Source of the DNA: Catenulispora sp. GP43
GTDB taxonomy: Bacteria > Actinomycetota > Actinomycetes > Streptomycetales > Catenulisporaceae
Assembly: GCF_041260665.1 (NCBI RefSeq)
Contig: NZ_JBGCCT010000005.1
Span: 248,001-312,000 of the forward strand
DNA: 64,000 nt
Direction of reading: 5' to 3'
The first letter of the stretch is position 1. Each line of letters opens with the position of its first letter. Below the pieces are notes generated by a model. It was given only the letters and a program-made list of their open reading frames with translations. It was not told the origin of the DNA and searched no databases. Below, in pieces: positions 43,394 to 51,591 of this stretch. Made by a program: the position numbers and the translations under genes.

Positions 43394-44422
43394 ATGAACC
43401 CCGCCGTGCCGCAGTCGATGAACGCCTGGGCCGTCAGGCGTCCGGGCCCGATCGAGCAGGGACCCCTCGAGCTGGTCTCCAAGCCGGTGCCGCAGCCGGG
43501 GCCCGGGGAGCTGCTGGTGCGGGTCATCGCGTGCGGGGTGTGCCGCACCGATCTGCATGTCAGTGAAGGCGATCTGCCGGTGCGGCGCGAGCGCGTCACG
43601 CCGGGCCACGAGGTGGTCGCCGCGGTCGCCGCGCTGGGACCCGGCACGAGCGGTTCCGGGTTCGCGATCGGCGACCGGGTCGGGGCGGCCTGGCTGCGCA
43701 GCACCTGCGGGCACTGCCGGTTCTGCCTGCGCGGCGCGGAGAACCTGTGCCCGCAGTCCTCCTACACCGGCTGGGACGCCGACGGCGGCTATGCCGAGTA
43801 CATGACGGTTCCGGCGGCCTTCGCGTACCGGCTCCCAGCGGGTTACACCGACGCCGAGCTGGCGCCGCTGCTGTGCGCGGGCATCATCGGCTACCGCGCA
43901 CTGCAACGCGCGGCGGTCCCGGACGGCGGCCGACTCGGCATCTACGGCTTCGGCGGCAGTGCGCATCTGGCCGCGCAGGTCGCGTTGGCTCGCGGCGCCA
44001 CGGTCCACGTCATGACGCGTGGTGAGCGGGCTCAGCGGTTGGCCTTGCAACTGGGGGCGGCTTCCGTGGTCGGGGCCTACGACGAGCCGCCGGAGAAGCT
44101 GGACGCGGCGATCCTGTTCGCCCCGGTCGGCGACCTGGTCCCGGTGGCGCTGCGCGCGCTGGACCGGGGCGGCGTGCTGGCGATCGCCGGGATCCATCTG
44201 TCCGACGTGCCTTCGCTGGTGTACGAGCGGGACCTGTTCTACGAACGCCAGATCCGCAGCGTCACGGCGAACACCCGCGCTGACGGGGAGGACTTCCTGC
44301 GGTTCGCCGCGGAGCACCGTCTTGAGGTGACGACTCACCCGTATCCGCTTCGGGAGGCGCAGCAGGCGTTGCGGGATCTCAAGGCAGGGCTCTTCGACGG
44401 AGCCGCGGTGCTCGAACCCTGA
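43394..44422 (+). CDS. zinc-dependent alcohol dehydrogenase (AdhA-like MDR family), 342 aa
   Basis: The ATG at 43394 has GTGGAGG upstream. Catalytic zinc ligands in [11 protein letters not shown] and TPGHEVV. Structural zinc cysteines in [19 protein letters not shown]. The Rossmann fold has [16 protein letters not shown]. The product fits the zinc-type MDR alcohol dehydrogenases (AdhA/AdhP group), which interconvert alcohols and aldehydes with NAD(H). Under low oxygen this would help dispose of reducing equivalents. The upstream DosR-like box supports that reading. Confidence 0.92.
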   Translation: MNPAVPQSMNAWAVRRPGPIEQGPLELVSKPVPQPGPGELLVRVIACGVCRTDLHVSEGDLPVRRERVTPGHEVVAAVAALGPGTSGSGFAIGDRVGAAWLRSTCGHCRFCLRGAENLCPQSSYTGWDADGGYAEYMTVPAAFAYRLPAGYTDAELAPLLCAGIIGYRALQRAAVPDGGRLGIYGFGGSAHLAAQVALARGATVHVMTRGERAQRLALQLGAASVVGAYDEPPEKLDAAILFAPVGDLVPVALRALDRGGVLAIAGIHLSDVPSLVYERDLFYERQIRSVTANTRADGEDFLRFAAEHRLEVTTHPYPLREAQQALRDLKAGLFDGAAVLEP

Positions 44423-44425
44423 TAC

Positions 44426-45358
44426 TCAGCTGTGCAGGTCGAGTACCGCCGAGCGGATACCGTCCAGGGCCTGGTCGAGCTTGTCGATCGCCTCGGCCAC
44501 GCGGTCCCCGGCGGCGCAGTCGCCGATCAGGCTCTGGGCGCCGGCCAGGCTCAGGCCGGCGGACAGCAGGGCCCGGACGATGGTGTCGGTCAGGTCCAGG
44601 ACGGTGGACTGTGTCGATGTCGATGTCGATGTCGATGTCGATGTCGATGTCGATGCCGGTGTCGGCGCCGTCGCCCGCCAGTCTGGGCCGTCATGGCCGC
44701 CGAGGCGCCGCCCGGTCCGTCCGTTCAGGCTCCGGGCCAGCGCCTCGCCGGCCACCAGGCCGTAGAGCCGGGTCACCTCCAGGGCCCTGGCCGTCGGGAC
44801 GCCGGGGTACGGGAAGTGCGTCGACACCACGCCGACCAGGTTCCCGTCGACGTCGATCAGCGGTGTGGACTGGACGGCGCGGAACCTCGCGGCCGCGGCG
44901 ATGGCGCGGTGTGAGGTGTAGCCCTCGTCGGTGTCCACATCGGCGATGACGGCCTGCCGGTGTTCGGTCAGCGCGCGTCCGCAGGCGGAGGTGTCGTCGG
45001 CGACGACGGCGAAGTGCTCCAGGAAGTCCTGGCCGAAGCCCGCGGAGGCGACGATCCGCAGCTGGTGCGTGGCGGGCTCGGTGAGCTGGATGTTGCCGAG
45101 GTCCGCCCCGGTCAGGGCCATCGTCTCGTCCAGGACGGTGGCGGCGGCGACGTCGGTGGGCCAGCCCGCCGCGAGCTGCGCCGCGGCGTGTTGCAGCAGG
45201 TGGGCGGTGGCGGCGTCGTCGAGGCTCAGGCGGATGAAGGAGATCAGATTCTGGTCCGGTGCGGCCGGATGCCGCGGACCCTGCCGTGCCGGGGCGAAGC
45301 GCCGGGCGCTGTCGGCGTGCTCGAGAAGCCTTGGAACGGCACCGATTGCTGTGGTCAT
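44426..45358 (-). CDS. GAF protein with histidine-less HisKA_3-like C-terminus, 310 aa
   Basis: Residues 65-210 form a GAF domain (LDETMALTGADLGNIQLTEP, RAVQSTPLIDVDGNLVGVVS). Residues 237-249 are a Ser-Thr dipeptide run coded by a 6-bp tandem repeat. Residues 253-308 align with the dimerisation helices of the island's own kinase: DLTDTIVRALLSAGLSLAG against DLHDLAIQRLFATGMTLQS, and KLDQALDGIRSAVLDL against ELDDTIKVIRSTIFAL. The phosphorylated His is Thr257 and no ATPase domain follows. So it cannot be a kinase. A decoy, dimerisation partner or degenerated kinase is inferred. Confidence 0.85.
   Translation of the reverse strand: MTTAIGAVPRLLEHADSARRFAPARQGPRHPAAPDQNLISFIRLSLDDAATAHLLQHAAAQLAAGWPTDVAAATVLDETMALTGADLGNIQLTEPATHQLRIVASAGFGQDFLEHFAVVADDTSACGRALTEHRQAVIADVDTDEGYTSHRAIAAAARFRAVQSTPLIDVDGNLVGVVSTHFPYPGVPTARALEVTRLYGLVAGEALARSLNGRTGRRLGGHDGPDWRATAPTPASTSTSTSTSTSTSTQSTVLDLTDTIVRALLSAGLSLAGAQSLIGDCAAGDRVAEAIDKLDQALDGIRSAVLDLHS
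44613..44654. repeat. (GTCGAT)7 hexanucleotide repeat inside the GAF gene
   Basis: Seven perfect tandem copies of GTCGAT, in frame with the gene on the other strand, coding Ser-Thr repeats. The copy number could vary without breaking the frame. Confidence 0.9.
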
Positions 45359-45469
45359 GGGCGACTCGCCTCCTGATGAGTCAACAGTACGCCCGACCGG
45401 CGGAAACGTGATCTCGGGAGCGTTGTCAGGACGGCCCAGAACGGCTTCAGAACAGCCTCAGGACGGGCA

Positions 45470-46195
45470 TCAGCGCTCGCGGTGATGGAGGAGCTCGTAC
45501 GGTCCGGGGCCCGGAGGCCGGTCCCGCGCGCCGTCCCGGTCGTATTCGAGGTCGTCGACCACGGCCGCGACACCGTCGGCGCGCCCGACCACCTCGCCGA
45601 TCAGCCGGGCCAGCCCCCGGGTCTCGACGCGGCCGCCGAGCAGGACCACGCCGTCGTCGACGAGGATGTTCAGGTCCGCCGGATCGATCCAGAAGACGCC
45701 GCGGATGATGTCCTCGGCGACCTCCCGCCGGATCTCCGCGTCGGGGCGGACGAAGACGGCCAGCAGGTCCGAGCGGCTGACCACGCCCTTCAGGACGCCG
45801 CGCGCGTCGGTGACGACCAGCTGCTTCACCCGCTGCTCGGCCATCCTGCGGGCCGCCGCCGGGGCCGCCGCCTCCGGCCCGATCGTCAACGCCGGGGCGG
45901 TCATCAGCTCCTGGGTGGTGGTCGCGGCGATCTCCGCCTCGGCCCTCCGCCGGGCGCGGCCGGCCAGCAGGCGGCGTCCGAACCCGTGCGGCTCGGCCGC
46001 GCAGGCCGACTCCTTGCGCAGCAGGTCCGACCCGGACACGACGCCGAGCACCCGGCCGCCTCCGTTGACCACGGGCACGGCGCCGACATGATGGCGTTCG
46101 AGCAGCTCGGACACCGTGGTGAAGGGGGCGTCGGCGGGGACCGTGACGACCTGGTCGGCCGGAGTCATCAGACGGGAGACGGCTGTGTGGTTCAT
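45470..46195 (-). CDS. CBS-pair protein with C-terminal BON domain, 241 aa
   Basis: Two CBS domains: SRLMTPADQVVTVPADAPFT to VVSGSDLLRKE, and TQELMTAPALTIGPEAAAPA to GVVSRSDLLAVF. Then a BON domain (RREVAEDIIRGVFWIDPADL, VVLLGGRVETRGLARLIGEV). The CBS part recalls Hrp1 (Rv2626c), a strongly DosR-induced protein. BON domains bind membranes or phospholipid. Probably senses adenine nucleotides. It follows the 101-aa gene by 42 bp and is likely driven by the two boxes upstream of that gene. Confidence 0.9.
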   Translation of the reverse strand: MNHTAVSRLMTPADQVVTVPADAPFTTVSELLERHHVGAVPVVNGGGRVLGVVSGSDLLRKESACAAEPHGFGRRLLAGRARRRAEAEIAATTTQELMTAPALTIGPEAAAPAAARRMAEQRVKQLVVTDARGVLKGVVSRSDLLAVFVRPDAEIRREVAEDIIRGVFWIDPADLNILVDDGVVLLGGRVETRGLARLIGEVVGRADGVAAVVDDLEYDRDGARDRPPGPGPYELLHHRER

Positions 46196-46237
46196 GGTTG
46201 CTCCGCGTCCCCCCGGGCGGGTGTGCTGGTCCGGCTG

Positions 46238-46543
46238 TCAGGCGGCCTTCGTCGTCCCCTCGACCGTCCGGTGTTCCGGCATCTGTCTGAGCCGGACCTT
46301 CCAGTCCTCGCCGTCGCTCACGACGTCGACCTCGGCGGCGCAGGTCCAGGTGTCCGCCTCGGCGATGGCGCAGGCCAGCCCGCGCGCCACGGACCGCGCG
46401 GCGTGCCGCCCCTCGATCGCGGCGACCACGAACTGGCTGCCCCCGATCGTCACGACGCGCACGCCCTCCACGCAATTGATCTGCCGGATCTGGTCCGCGC
46501 GGAGGAGGTCGCCGCCCGCCGTGCTGATCCAGACATGGTTCAT
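46238..46543 (-). CDS. small protein of unknown function heading a box-controlled operon, 101 aa
   Basis: The ATG at 46543 has GAGGGA six bases upstream. The product begins MNHVWISTAGGDLLRADQIR, with strands GVRVVTIGGSQFVVAAIEGR and an amphipathic helix AARSVARGLACAIAEAD. Family not recognised; by size and position it recalls small DosR-regulon proteins, but I see no specific homology. Two DosR-like boxes 24 bp apart lie 49 and 73 bp upstream, the strongest such arrangement after htpX. Confidence 0.7.
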   Translation of the reverse strand: MNHVWISTAGGDLLRADQIRQINCVEGVRVVTIGGSQFVVAAIEGRHAARSVARGLACAIAEADTWTCAAEVDVVSDGEDWKVRLRQMPEHRTVEGTTKAA

Positions 46544-46591
46544 GAGTGCTCCCTCTATGGACATTTTGCCCCGCTTTGTGCGATTACGGAA

Positions 46592-46629
46592 CGGTCTTTC
46601 GGCCCGGTGAGGGAGTGGCCATAGGTCCC
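46592..46629 (-). promoter_or_regulatory. pair of DosR-like boxes
   Basis: CGGTCTTTCGGCCC (46592-46605) and TGGCCATAGGTCCC (46616-46629), each 10 of 14 to the DosR core, with starts 24 bp apart, upstream of the 101-aa gene and the CBS-BON gene. Confidence 0.6.
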
Positions 46630-46642
46630 GAAGAGCGCCGGA

Positions 46643-46672
46643 GGGCCGGCGATCCAGGTGGATCGCCGGCCC
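46643..46672 (-). terminator. 13-bp stem terminator of the sigma partner gene
   Basis: GGGCCGGCGATCC and GGATCGCCGGCCC pair perfectly across AGGT, 38 bp past the stop of the leftward gene ending at 46710. Confidence 0.7.
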
Positions 46673-46709
46673 ACCGACCTTCCAGCCTTCCGGCCTACCT
46701 GCGCGCCGC

Positions 46710-47873
46710 TCAGTGCTGCAGCTTCTCCGGTGTCATCCCGGGGCAGGTCGTGGTCGCGGGCAGCAGCTCGCGCGCGGCCTGCTCCTGGGCGTCGCTGGTG
46801 CCGCCGAGCAGGGGGGCCGAAGCCGTGGTCCCGTCGGGGCGGACGATGGTCACCGAGGTGATGTCCGGGTAGGCCAGGAATCCGTTGGCCGCGTCCCGGG
46901 TCGTGAGCTTGACCTCGACGAGGCCGGACGCGCCGACCGTGACCGGGTCCGCCTGGAAGGGGACCGGACTCCCGTAGACCTTCGCGTTCGTCTTAGTGCC
47001 CGCGACCGTCACCTTCGAGCCGGGGGCGGCTACCACGACGGCGTAGAAGACCTGGGCCGGCGAGTCGAGTTCGGCCAGCGGCGCCGCCTCGACGTGGGCC
47101 GCCTCGCTCGCGTCGACGGTCTCCGGCAGCTGGAGCCAGACCCCCTTGTAGGAGCCGGAGCCGAACATGCGGTACACGGCGCCGCCGTGGCTGACGTCGA
47201 CGACGACCGCGCCGTCGCCGCCGGCGTGCGCCAGGTCGCCGGCCCACTGGAGCTTGAAGGTGTAGGACGACAGCGGGTAGCCGCACAGCTTGAAGGAGCC
47301 GACCAGGTTGTCCAGGACGTCGCGGGTGCCGTCGCTGACCGGCTTGCCGTAGGCGTGGATCATCGCGTCCACCGCCGGCTTCGCCTGCGCCGTCGACGTC
47401 TGGTAGCCGGGGAACAGCGAGTAGTCGGTGGGCCAGCCGAACATCATCGCCTGGCTGGTGGTGAAGGTCAGGGGCGGCGGCGTCGAGGTGGTTGTCGACG
47501 CCGTGGTCGGCGGCGCGGCCGGCGCGGAGTGCGTCACCGGATCGGTCGCGGGGTTGGTCGCGGGGTTGGTCGGCGGTGCGAACGGCGAGGTCGTCGTGCT
47601 GCCCGCGGCCGCGGCCGAGGCCGGCCCCGCCGAGCCGCCGCGCCCCACCGCGCTGCCGATCCCGACCGCCGCTCCCAGCACGGCCACTACGGCCAGCGAC
47701 GCGCCGAGGGTGGCCCGCCTCCTGCGGTCGCGGGCGATCGCCGGGCCGAGCGGCCCGTAGGGGTCAGCTGAGCGCGGGGTCAGAGCGGCGGCGGCCCGCA
47801 GGCTGTCGGCCAGCTCGTCGGCGAGCGCGCCCTCGTGCTCGTCAGCGAGCGAGCTCTCGTGGTCGTCGGTCAT
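46710..47873 (-). CDS. single-pass membrane protein encoded with a SigE-type sigma factor, 387 aa
   Basis: ATG 47873 follows GGAGGACAAC (an ATG 15 bases earlier has no such site). Acidic cytoplasmic N-terminus (residues 1-50), one membrane helix (ATLGASLAVVAVLGAAVGIG), a Thr/Pro-rich stalk with the repeat NPATNPATDPVTH, and an outer domain of about 250 residues with two cysteines (KLCGYPL and TTCPGM). The gene begins 20 bp after the sigma factor, so the pair is one operon. By position it is the likely anti-sigma or sensor partner, although no zinc anti-sigma motif is visible. Confidence 0.8.
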   Translation of the reverse strand: MTDDHESSLADEHEGALADELADSLRAAAALTPRSADPYGPLGPAIARDRRRRATLGASLAVVAVLGAAVGIGSAVGRGGSAGPASAAAAGSTTTSPFAPPTNPATNPATDPVTHSAPAAPPTTASTTTSTPPPLTFTTSQAMMFGWPTDYSLFPGYQTSTAQAKPAVDAMIHAYGKPVSDGTRDVLDNLVGSFKLCGYPLSSYTFKLQWAGDLAHAGGDGAVVVDVSHGGAVYRMFGSGSYKGVWLQLPETVDASEAAHVEAAPLAELDSPAQVFYAVVVAAPGSKVTVAGTKTNAKVYGSPVPFQADPVTVGASGLVEVKLTTRDAANGFLAYPDITSVTIVRPDGTTASAPLLGGTSDAQEQAARELLPATTTCPGMTPEKLQH

Positions 47874-47893
47874 GTTGTCCTCCGTCATCCGGG

Positions 47894-48427
47894 TCACCCG
47901 GCTTTCCAGGCGGAGGCCGCGGCATGCTCGGCCGCGGCCTCCGTTCCGAGTTGCGTCCGGAGCTTGGCCAGAGCCCTGGACGTCTGGGACTTGACGGTGC
48001 CGACGGAGCACCCGAGAACCTCGGCGGTCTCGGTCTCCTTGAGGTCTTCCAGGTAGCGCAGAACGATGATCGCCCGCATCCGCGGCGGCAGCGCCAGCAC
48101 CGCACGCCACACCTGATCGCGCCGATCGACGGCCTCAGTACCGTCGGCCGCCACCACCTCCGGCACGAACGCGACCGGCCGCTCGGACCGATGCGCGGCC
48201 CGCCGCCACCAGGAAGCGTGCAAGTGGACCACGACCCGCCGCGCGTAGTGCTCCGGCACATCCCGCCGCTCGATCCGCGTCCACGCCCGATACGTCCGCA
48301 CCAGCGCCGTCTGCACCAGGTCCTCGGCCCTGGCGTAGTCACCGGTCAGCACGTAAGCCGTGCGCACCAGCCGATGCCGGCTGTCGATCACGAACTGTCG
48401 GAATTCCTCTTCGTGCTCCGCGCGCAC
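47894..48427 (-). CDS. SigE-family (ECF) RNA polymerase sigma factor, 177 aa
   Basis: GTG 48427 start. Region 2: LVRTAYVLTGDYARAEDLVQ, TALVRTYRAWTRI, YARRVVVHLHASWWRR. Region 4: LPPRMRAIIVLRYLEDLKET, LGCSVGTVKSQTSRALAKLR. The short linker and the W-W-R motif are typical of the actinobacterial SigE-like ECF group. It would direct RNA polymerase to a small regulon on an extracytoplasmic signal relayed by the membrane partner downstream. Confidence 0.9.
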   Translation of the reverse strand: MRAEHEEEFRQFVIDSRHRLVRTAYVLTGDYARAEDLVQTALVRTYRAWTRIERRDVPEHYARRVVVHLHASWWRRAAHRSERPVAFVPEVVAADGTEAVDRRDQVWRAVLALPPRMRAIIVLRYLEDLKETETAEVLGCSVGTVKSQTSRALAKLRTQLGTEAAAEHAAASAWKAG

Positions 48428-48535
48428 GCCCCCGCCCCTTCGCTGTTCATATCCGGGCTCTGCCGGACACCGTCAGGGCCAGAGTCCTTGGGGGCGTGGG
48501 AAGGTTGGCTCGCGGTTGGAGGAATGTTCGCGAGC

Positions 48536-49549
48536 TCAGCTCGACTCCCGCACGATCAACCGCGTCGGCAGTATCAAAGGGCTGGGCTGCCCCCCGTCGA
48601 CCACCGCCACCAGCATCCGCGCCATCTCCCGGCCCCAGGCCTGGATGGACTGGTGCACGGTGGTCAGCGGCGGCGTGGTGTGCCGGGCGGCCTGGTAGTC
48701 GTCGAAGCCGGTGAGGGCCACGTCGTCGGGGACGCGGCGGCCGGTCGCGGTGAGGACGCGCAGGGCGCTGATGGCCATGGTGTCGTTGCCGGCCGCGACC
48801 GCGTCGAGGTCGGGGTGGCGGGCCAGGAGGGCCTGCATCGCCTGGGTGCCGCTGGCTTCTGTGTAGTCGCCGTGGACGACGCGGGTGGCGTCCAGGCCGG
48901 CGACGGCCATGGCGTCCAGGTGGCCGCGGTGGCGGGCCAGGCCAGCGTCGCTGTCGAGGGGGCCGGTGATGGCGGCTATGCGGCGGCGGCCTCGGGCTAT
49001 GAGGTGCTCGGTGGCTGCTCGGGCGCCGCCGCGGTTGTCGGAGTCGACGTAGAAGCGGGGTTCGAAGTTCAGCGGTCGGCCACCGAAGACGACCGGGGTG
49101 TCGGCTTGTTCGGCCTGGTCGGTCAGGGGGTCGTCGCTGTGGCGGCCCATCAGCATCACGCCGGCGGCGCTGTGGGTGCGCAGGATCTGCTGGAGTTTCG
49201 CGCGGCTGCGCGGGGAGTTCACCAGGACCAGCATCAGTTCCAGGCCGGTCTCCTCCAGGGCCGCGGTGACTCCGGCGATGGCCTGGCTGTAGAACGGGGT
49301 GTCCTGGCCGAGGGCCGAGTCGTCGTCGGTGATGGCCAGGACCACGGCGCCGGCGCGGCGGGTGGCCAGGGCGCGGGCCGTCGCGTTGGGGACGTAGCCC
49401 AGCTCCCTTACCGCCTTCTGGACCGCCTCGCGCTTGGCCTTGCTGACGTGCGGGGCGTTGTTCAGGACCCGGGAGGCCGCGGTGCGCGAGACGCCGGCCC
49501 GCTCGGCGACCTCGTCGAGGGTGGGCTGGCGGCGGGAGGCCTCGGGCAT
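48536..49549 (-). CDS. LacI family transcriptional regulator, 337 aa
   Basis: N-terminal LacI HTH with hinge: TLDEVAERAGVSRTAASRVL, then LGYVPNATARALATRR. The periplasmic-binding-like sugar domain follows (VVFGGRPLNFEPRFYVDSDN, DLDAVAAGNDTMAISALRVL, DVALTGFDDYQAARHTTPP). Sites GGAAGCGCT overlap its own upstream region and that of the divergent GH12 glucanase gene. So it most likely represses both in the absence of an oligosaccharide such as cellobiose, in the manner of CebR. Confidence 0.92.
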   Translation of the reverse strand: MPEASRRQPTLDEVAERAGVSRTAASRVLNNAPHVSKAKREAVQKAVRELGYVPNATARALATRRAGAVVLAITDDDSALGQDTPFYSQAIAGVTAALEETGLELMLVLVNSPRSRAKLQQILRTHSAAGVMLMGRHSDDPLTDQAEQADTPVVFGGRPLNFEPRFYVDSDNRGGARAATEHLIARGRRRIAAITGPLDSDAGLARHRGHLDAMAVAGLDATRVVHGDYTEASGTQAMQALLARHPDLDAVAAGNDTMAISALRVLTATGRRVPDDVALTGFDDYQAARHTTPPLTTVHQSIQAWGREMARMLVAVVDGGQPSPLILPTRLIVRESS

Positions 49550-49575
49550 GGCGGGTCTGCCTTTCGCCGGGGGAC

Positions 49576-49589
49576 TGGAAGCGCTCCCA
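49576..49589. promoter_or_regulatory. LacI-type operator 1 (lacI side)
   Basis: TGGAAGCGCTCCCA, a near-perfect palindrome resembling the CebR operator, 27 bp upstream of the lacI-family start. Confidence 0.75.
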
Positions 49590-49725
49590 TCATCTCATCA
49601 AGCGGTTCGTCGCGAGCCGGCGAGCTGTGCGCCGTGATCCGCCGTGGCAGGGCTCGTCATTGCCGGTACGTAACAGAATCCTGGCAAGCCCCCTTCCCTG
49701 GCGGCCATTGCGCGGTTACTCTCAC

Positions 49726-49739
49726 CGGAAGCGCTTCCA
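49726..49739. promoter_or_regulatory. LacI-type operator 2 (glucanase side)
   Basis: CGGAAGCGCTTCCA, part of the longer palindrome CCGGAAGCGCTTCCAG, 139 bp upstream of the glucanase ATG. Confidence 0.75.
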
Positions 49740-49803
49740 GTTTCACGCCGCAGGCTGACATCGGCCGATGATCTCAACACCAGGTCGATCGGCTCCGCCA
49801 TGC

Positions 49804-49812
49804 CGGAAGCGC
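49804..49812. promoter_or_regulatory. LacI-type operator 3 (half-site)
   Basis: GGAAGCGCT without its mirror half (followed by GGCA), 66 bp before the glucanase ATG. The remaining 49550-49877 space holds nothing else I can name. Confidence 0.45.
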
Positions 49813-49877
49813 TGGCACCCCCGACTCCATCTGCCCCGACTCGACCGGGTCAGACCGACGCAAGGGAAGGTCCCCTC

Positions 49878-51086
49878 ATGGCTCAGTCCCCCCGCACCCC
49901 GCTGGCCCGGAGGTGGCGCGGCTGGCTGCTCGCGCTCACGGTGGCCGCCGCGGGCGTGTTCACCGGCCCCGCGGCCCACGCGGACACCACGATCTGCGGC
50001 CAGTTCGACAGCACCCAGGTCTCCGGCGGCCAGTACATCGTGCAGAACAACGAATGGGGCGACACGATCCAGCAGTGCCTGGACGTGACCAACGACGGGT
50101 TCTCCGTCACCACCGGCGACCACAACGTCAGCACCGGCGGCGCGCCGGCGGCCTATCCGTCGATCTACGCGGGCTGCCACTACGGCAACTGCTCGACCGG
50201 CAGCGGCCTGCCGCTCCAGGTGTCGGCGTTCGGCAATCCGCAGTCCAGCGTCGACTTCACCACCGCCGCCGGGCAGTGGGACTCCTCCTACGACATCTGG
50301 TTCGACACCCAGCCCAACCCCTCCGGCCAGAACGACGGCGAGGAGCTGATGATCTGGGCGAATCACGCCGGCGCGCCCCGGCCCGCCGGCTCGCAGGTCG
50401 GCACGGCCGTGATCGAGGGCGCGACCTGGGACGTCTGGGAGTCGCGGATGAACAACGGCGGCATCGGCTGGAACGACGTGTCCTACGTCCGCGAGAACCC
50501 GACCACCGCGATCACCGTGAACATCAAGGACTTCACGAACGACTCGCTCAGCCGCGGCTACATGAGCAGCGCCTGGTACCTGACCAGCGTCCAGTTCGGT
50601 TTCGAACCCTGGCAGGGCGGCCCCGGACTCGGCGTGAACTCCTTCTCCTTCAACGCCAACGCCTCGGGCGGCGGAACCGGGGGAGGCAGCGGCAACGAAG
50701 TCGTCGGCCAGGGCAGCGGTCGCTGCCTCGACATCCAGAACCTCGGCACCGCCGACGGCACACCGGTGCAGCTCTGGGACTGCGGCGGCGCCTGGAACCA
50801 GCGCTGGTCCTCCACTGGCGGCAGCTTGGTCAACCCGCAGACCGGAAAGTGTCTGGACGTCGCGGGCGCCGGCACGGCCGACGGCACCCAGGTGCGGCTG
50901 TGGTCGTGCAACGGCAGCGGTGCCCAGCAGTGGCAGGTCAACGGCAACGGCACCATCACCAACCCCAACTCCGGCAAGTGCCTGGACGCGGTGAACCAGG
51001 GCACCGGCAACGGCACCCTGATCCAGATCTGGGACTGCTACGGCGGCGGCGGGACCCAGGCCAACCAGGTCTGGTCGCTGCGCTGA
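49878..51086 (+). CDS. secreted GH12 endoglucanase/xyloglucanase with CBM13, 402 aa
   Basis: ATG 49878 (AAGGGAAGG upstream), signal peptide to about Ala35. GH12 domain: YIVQNNEWGDT, YPSIYAGCHYGNCS, nucleophile Glu156 in GEELMIWANH, and acid/base Glu243 in FGFEPWQGG. A Gly-rich linker (SGGGTGGGSG) leads to a ricin-type CBM13 with three repeats (CLDIQNLGTADGTPVQLWDC, CLDVAGAGTADGTQVRLWSC, CLDAVNQGTGNGTLIQIWDC). It cleaves beta-1,4-glucan or xyloglucan outside the cell. GGAAGCGCT operators upstream point to control by the adjacent LacI regulator. A hairpin follows the stop. Confidence 0.93.
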   Translation: MAQSPRTPLARRWRGWLLALTVAAAGVFTGPAAHADTTICGQFDSTQVSGGQYIVQNNEWGDTIQQCLDVTNDGFSVTTGDHNVSTGGAPAAYPSIYAGCHYGNCSTGSGLPLQVSAFGNPQSSVDFTTAAGQWDSSYDIWFDTQPNPSGQNDGEELMIWANHAGAPRPAGSQVGTAVIEGATWDVWESRMNNGGIGWNDVSYVRENPTTAITVNIKDFTNDSLSRGYMSSAWYLTSVQFGFEPWQGGPGLGVNSFSFNANASGGGTGGGSGNEVVGQGSGRCLDIQNLGTADGTPVQLWDCGGAWNQRWSSTGGSLVNPQTGKCLDVAGAGTADGTQVRLWSCNGSGAQQWQVNGNGTITNPNSGKCLDAVNQGTGNGTLIQIWDCYGGGGTQANQVWSLR

Positions 51087-51106
51087 CGCCGAGGCGATTC
51101 GAGTGC

Positions 51107-51139
51107 CGAGCCCTGCGCCGCCATGCGACGCAGGGCTCG
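51107..51139 (+). terminator. terminator hairpin after the GH12 gene
   Basis: CGAGCCCTGCG and CGCAGGGCTCG, an 11-bp perfect stem with an 11-base loop, followed by ATTTCG, 20 bp past the glucanase stop. Confidence 0.7.
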
Positions 51140-51230
51140 ATTTCGCCCCCGTATGTTCACGTCCGGTCGCGCTGGGTACCACGCCCCGAAAGGCCGATGA
51201 ACGAAGACCGTACGAGCCCGGGAGGCGATC

Positions 51231-51404
51231 ATGAACGGCTCAGCCGACACCACTCGCGACGATTGGCGGCGCCCGGGCGGCACCGTGCGGATCGTGGTCT
51301 CCGGGCGCGGACAGGTGCGCGTCCGGAAGTCGTCGAGCCGCAAGCTGCGCGACCTGCCCGAGCTGGATCTGCGCACGCCCTCGGGGCGGTTGCTGCCGTT
51401 CTGA
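51231..51404 (+). CDS. small basic protein, 57 aa
   Basis: The ATG at 51231 has GGGAGG five bases upstream, a strong ribosome site for so short a frame. The product is rich in Arg and Lys (RIVVSGRGQVRVRKSSSRKL) and ends SGRLLPF. No family recognised. It could be a nucleic-acid-binding or regulatory peptide. It lies alone between the glucanase terminator and the next small frame. Confidence 0.5.
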   Translation: MNGSADTTRDDWRRPGGTVRIVVSGRGQVRVRKSSSRKLRDLPELDLRTPSGRLLPF

Positions 51405-51443
51405 GGGAAACTCGACATAACGCCAGAACCCTTATTTCGGCGG

Positions 51444-51563
51444 ATGCCGCCTGAAATCCCGTCCAACCGTTCCGGTTCGAGCCACAACGTCCTGGTGAAC
51501 ATCCCGCAGGGCGGGGACAACGCGTACAACTTCATACCCGCCTATTTCGTTCAGGCCTGCTGA
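51444..51563 (+). CDS. possible 39-aa peptide gene
   Basis: Frame from ATG 51444 (MPPEIPSNRSGSSHNVLVNI) to NFIPAYFVQAC and a TGA at 51561. The stretch is richer in A and T than its neighbours and is followed 28 bp later by a strong hairpin. There is no good ribosome-binding site and no known family, so this is tentative. It is the only coding candidate in the 343-bp gap 51405-51747. Confidence 0.3.
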   Translation: MPPEIPSNRSGSSHNVLVNIPQGGDNAYNFIPAYFVQAC

Positions 51564-51591
51564 ACGGGGTTCGGAACCCTTAGGGGAAACC

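Noticed and set aside
44613-44654. GTCGAT repeats as a CRISPR-like array
   Set aside because: Units are 6 bp without spacers and lie in frame within a gene.
46238-46543. 101-aa protein as a DUF1876 (Rv1738-like) hibernation factor
   Set aside because: Position and box control fit, but the sequence does not show the family pattern as I know it.
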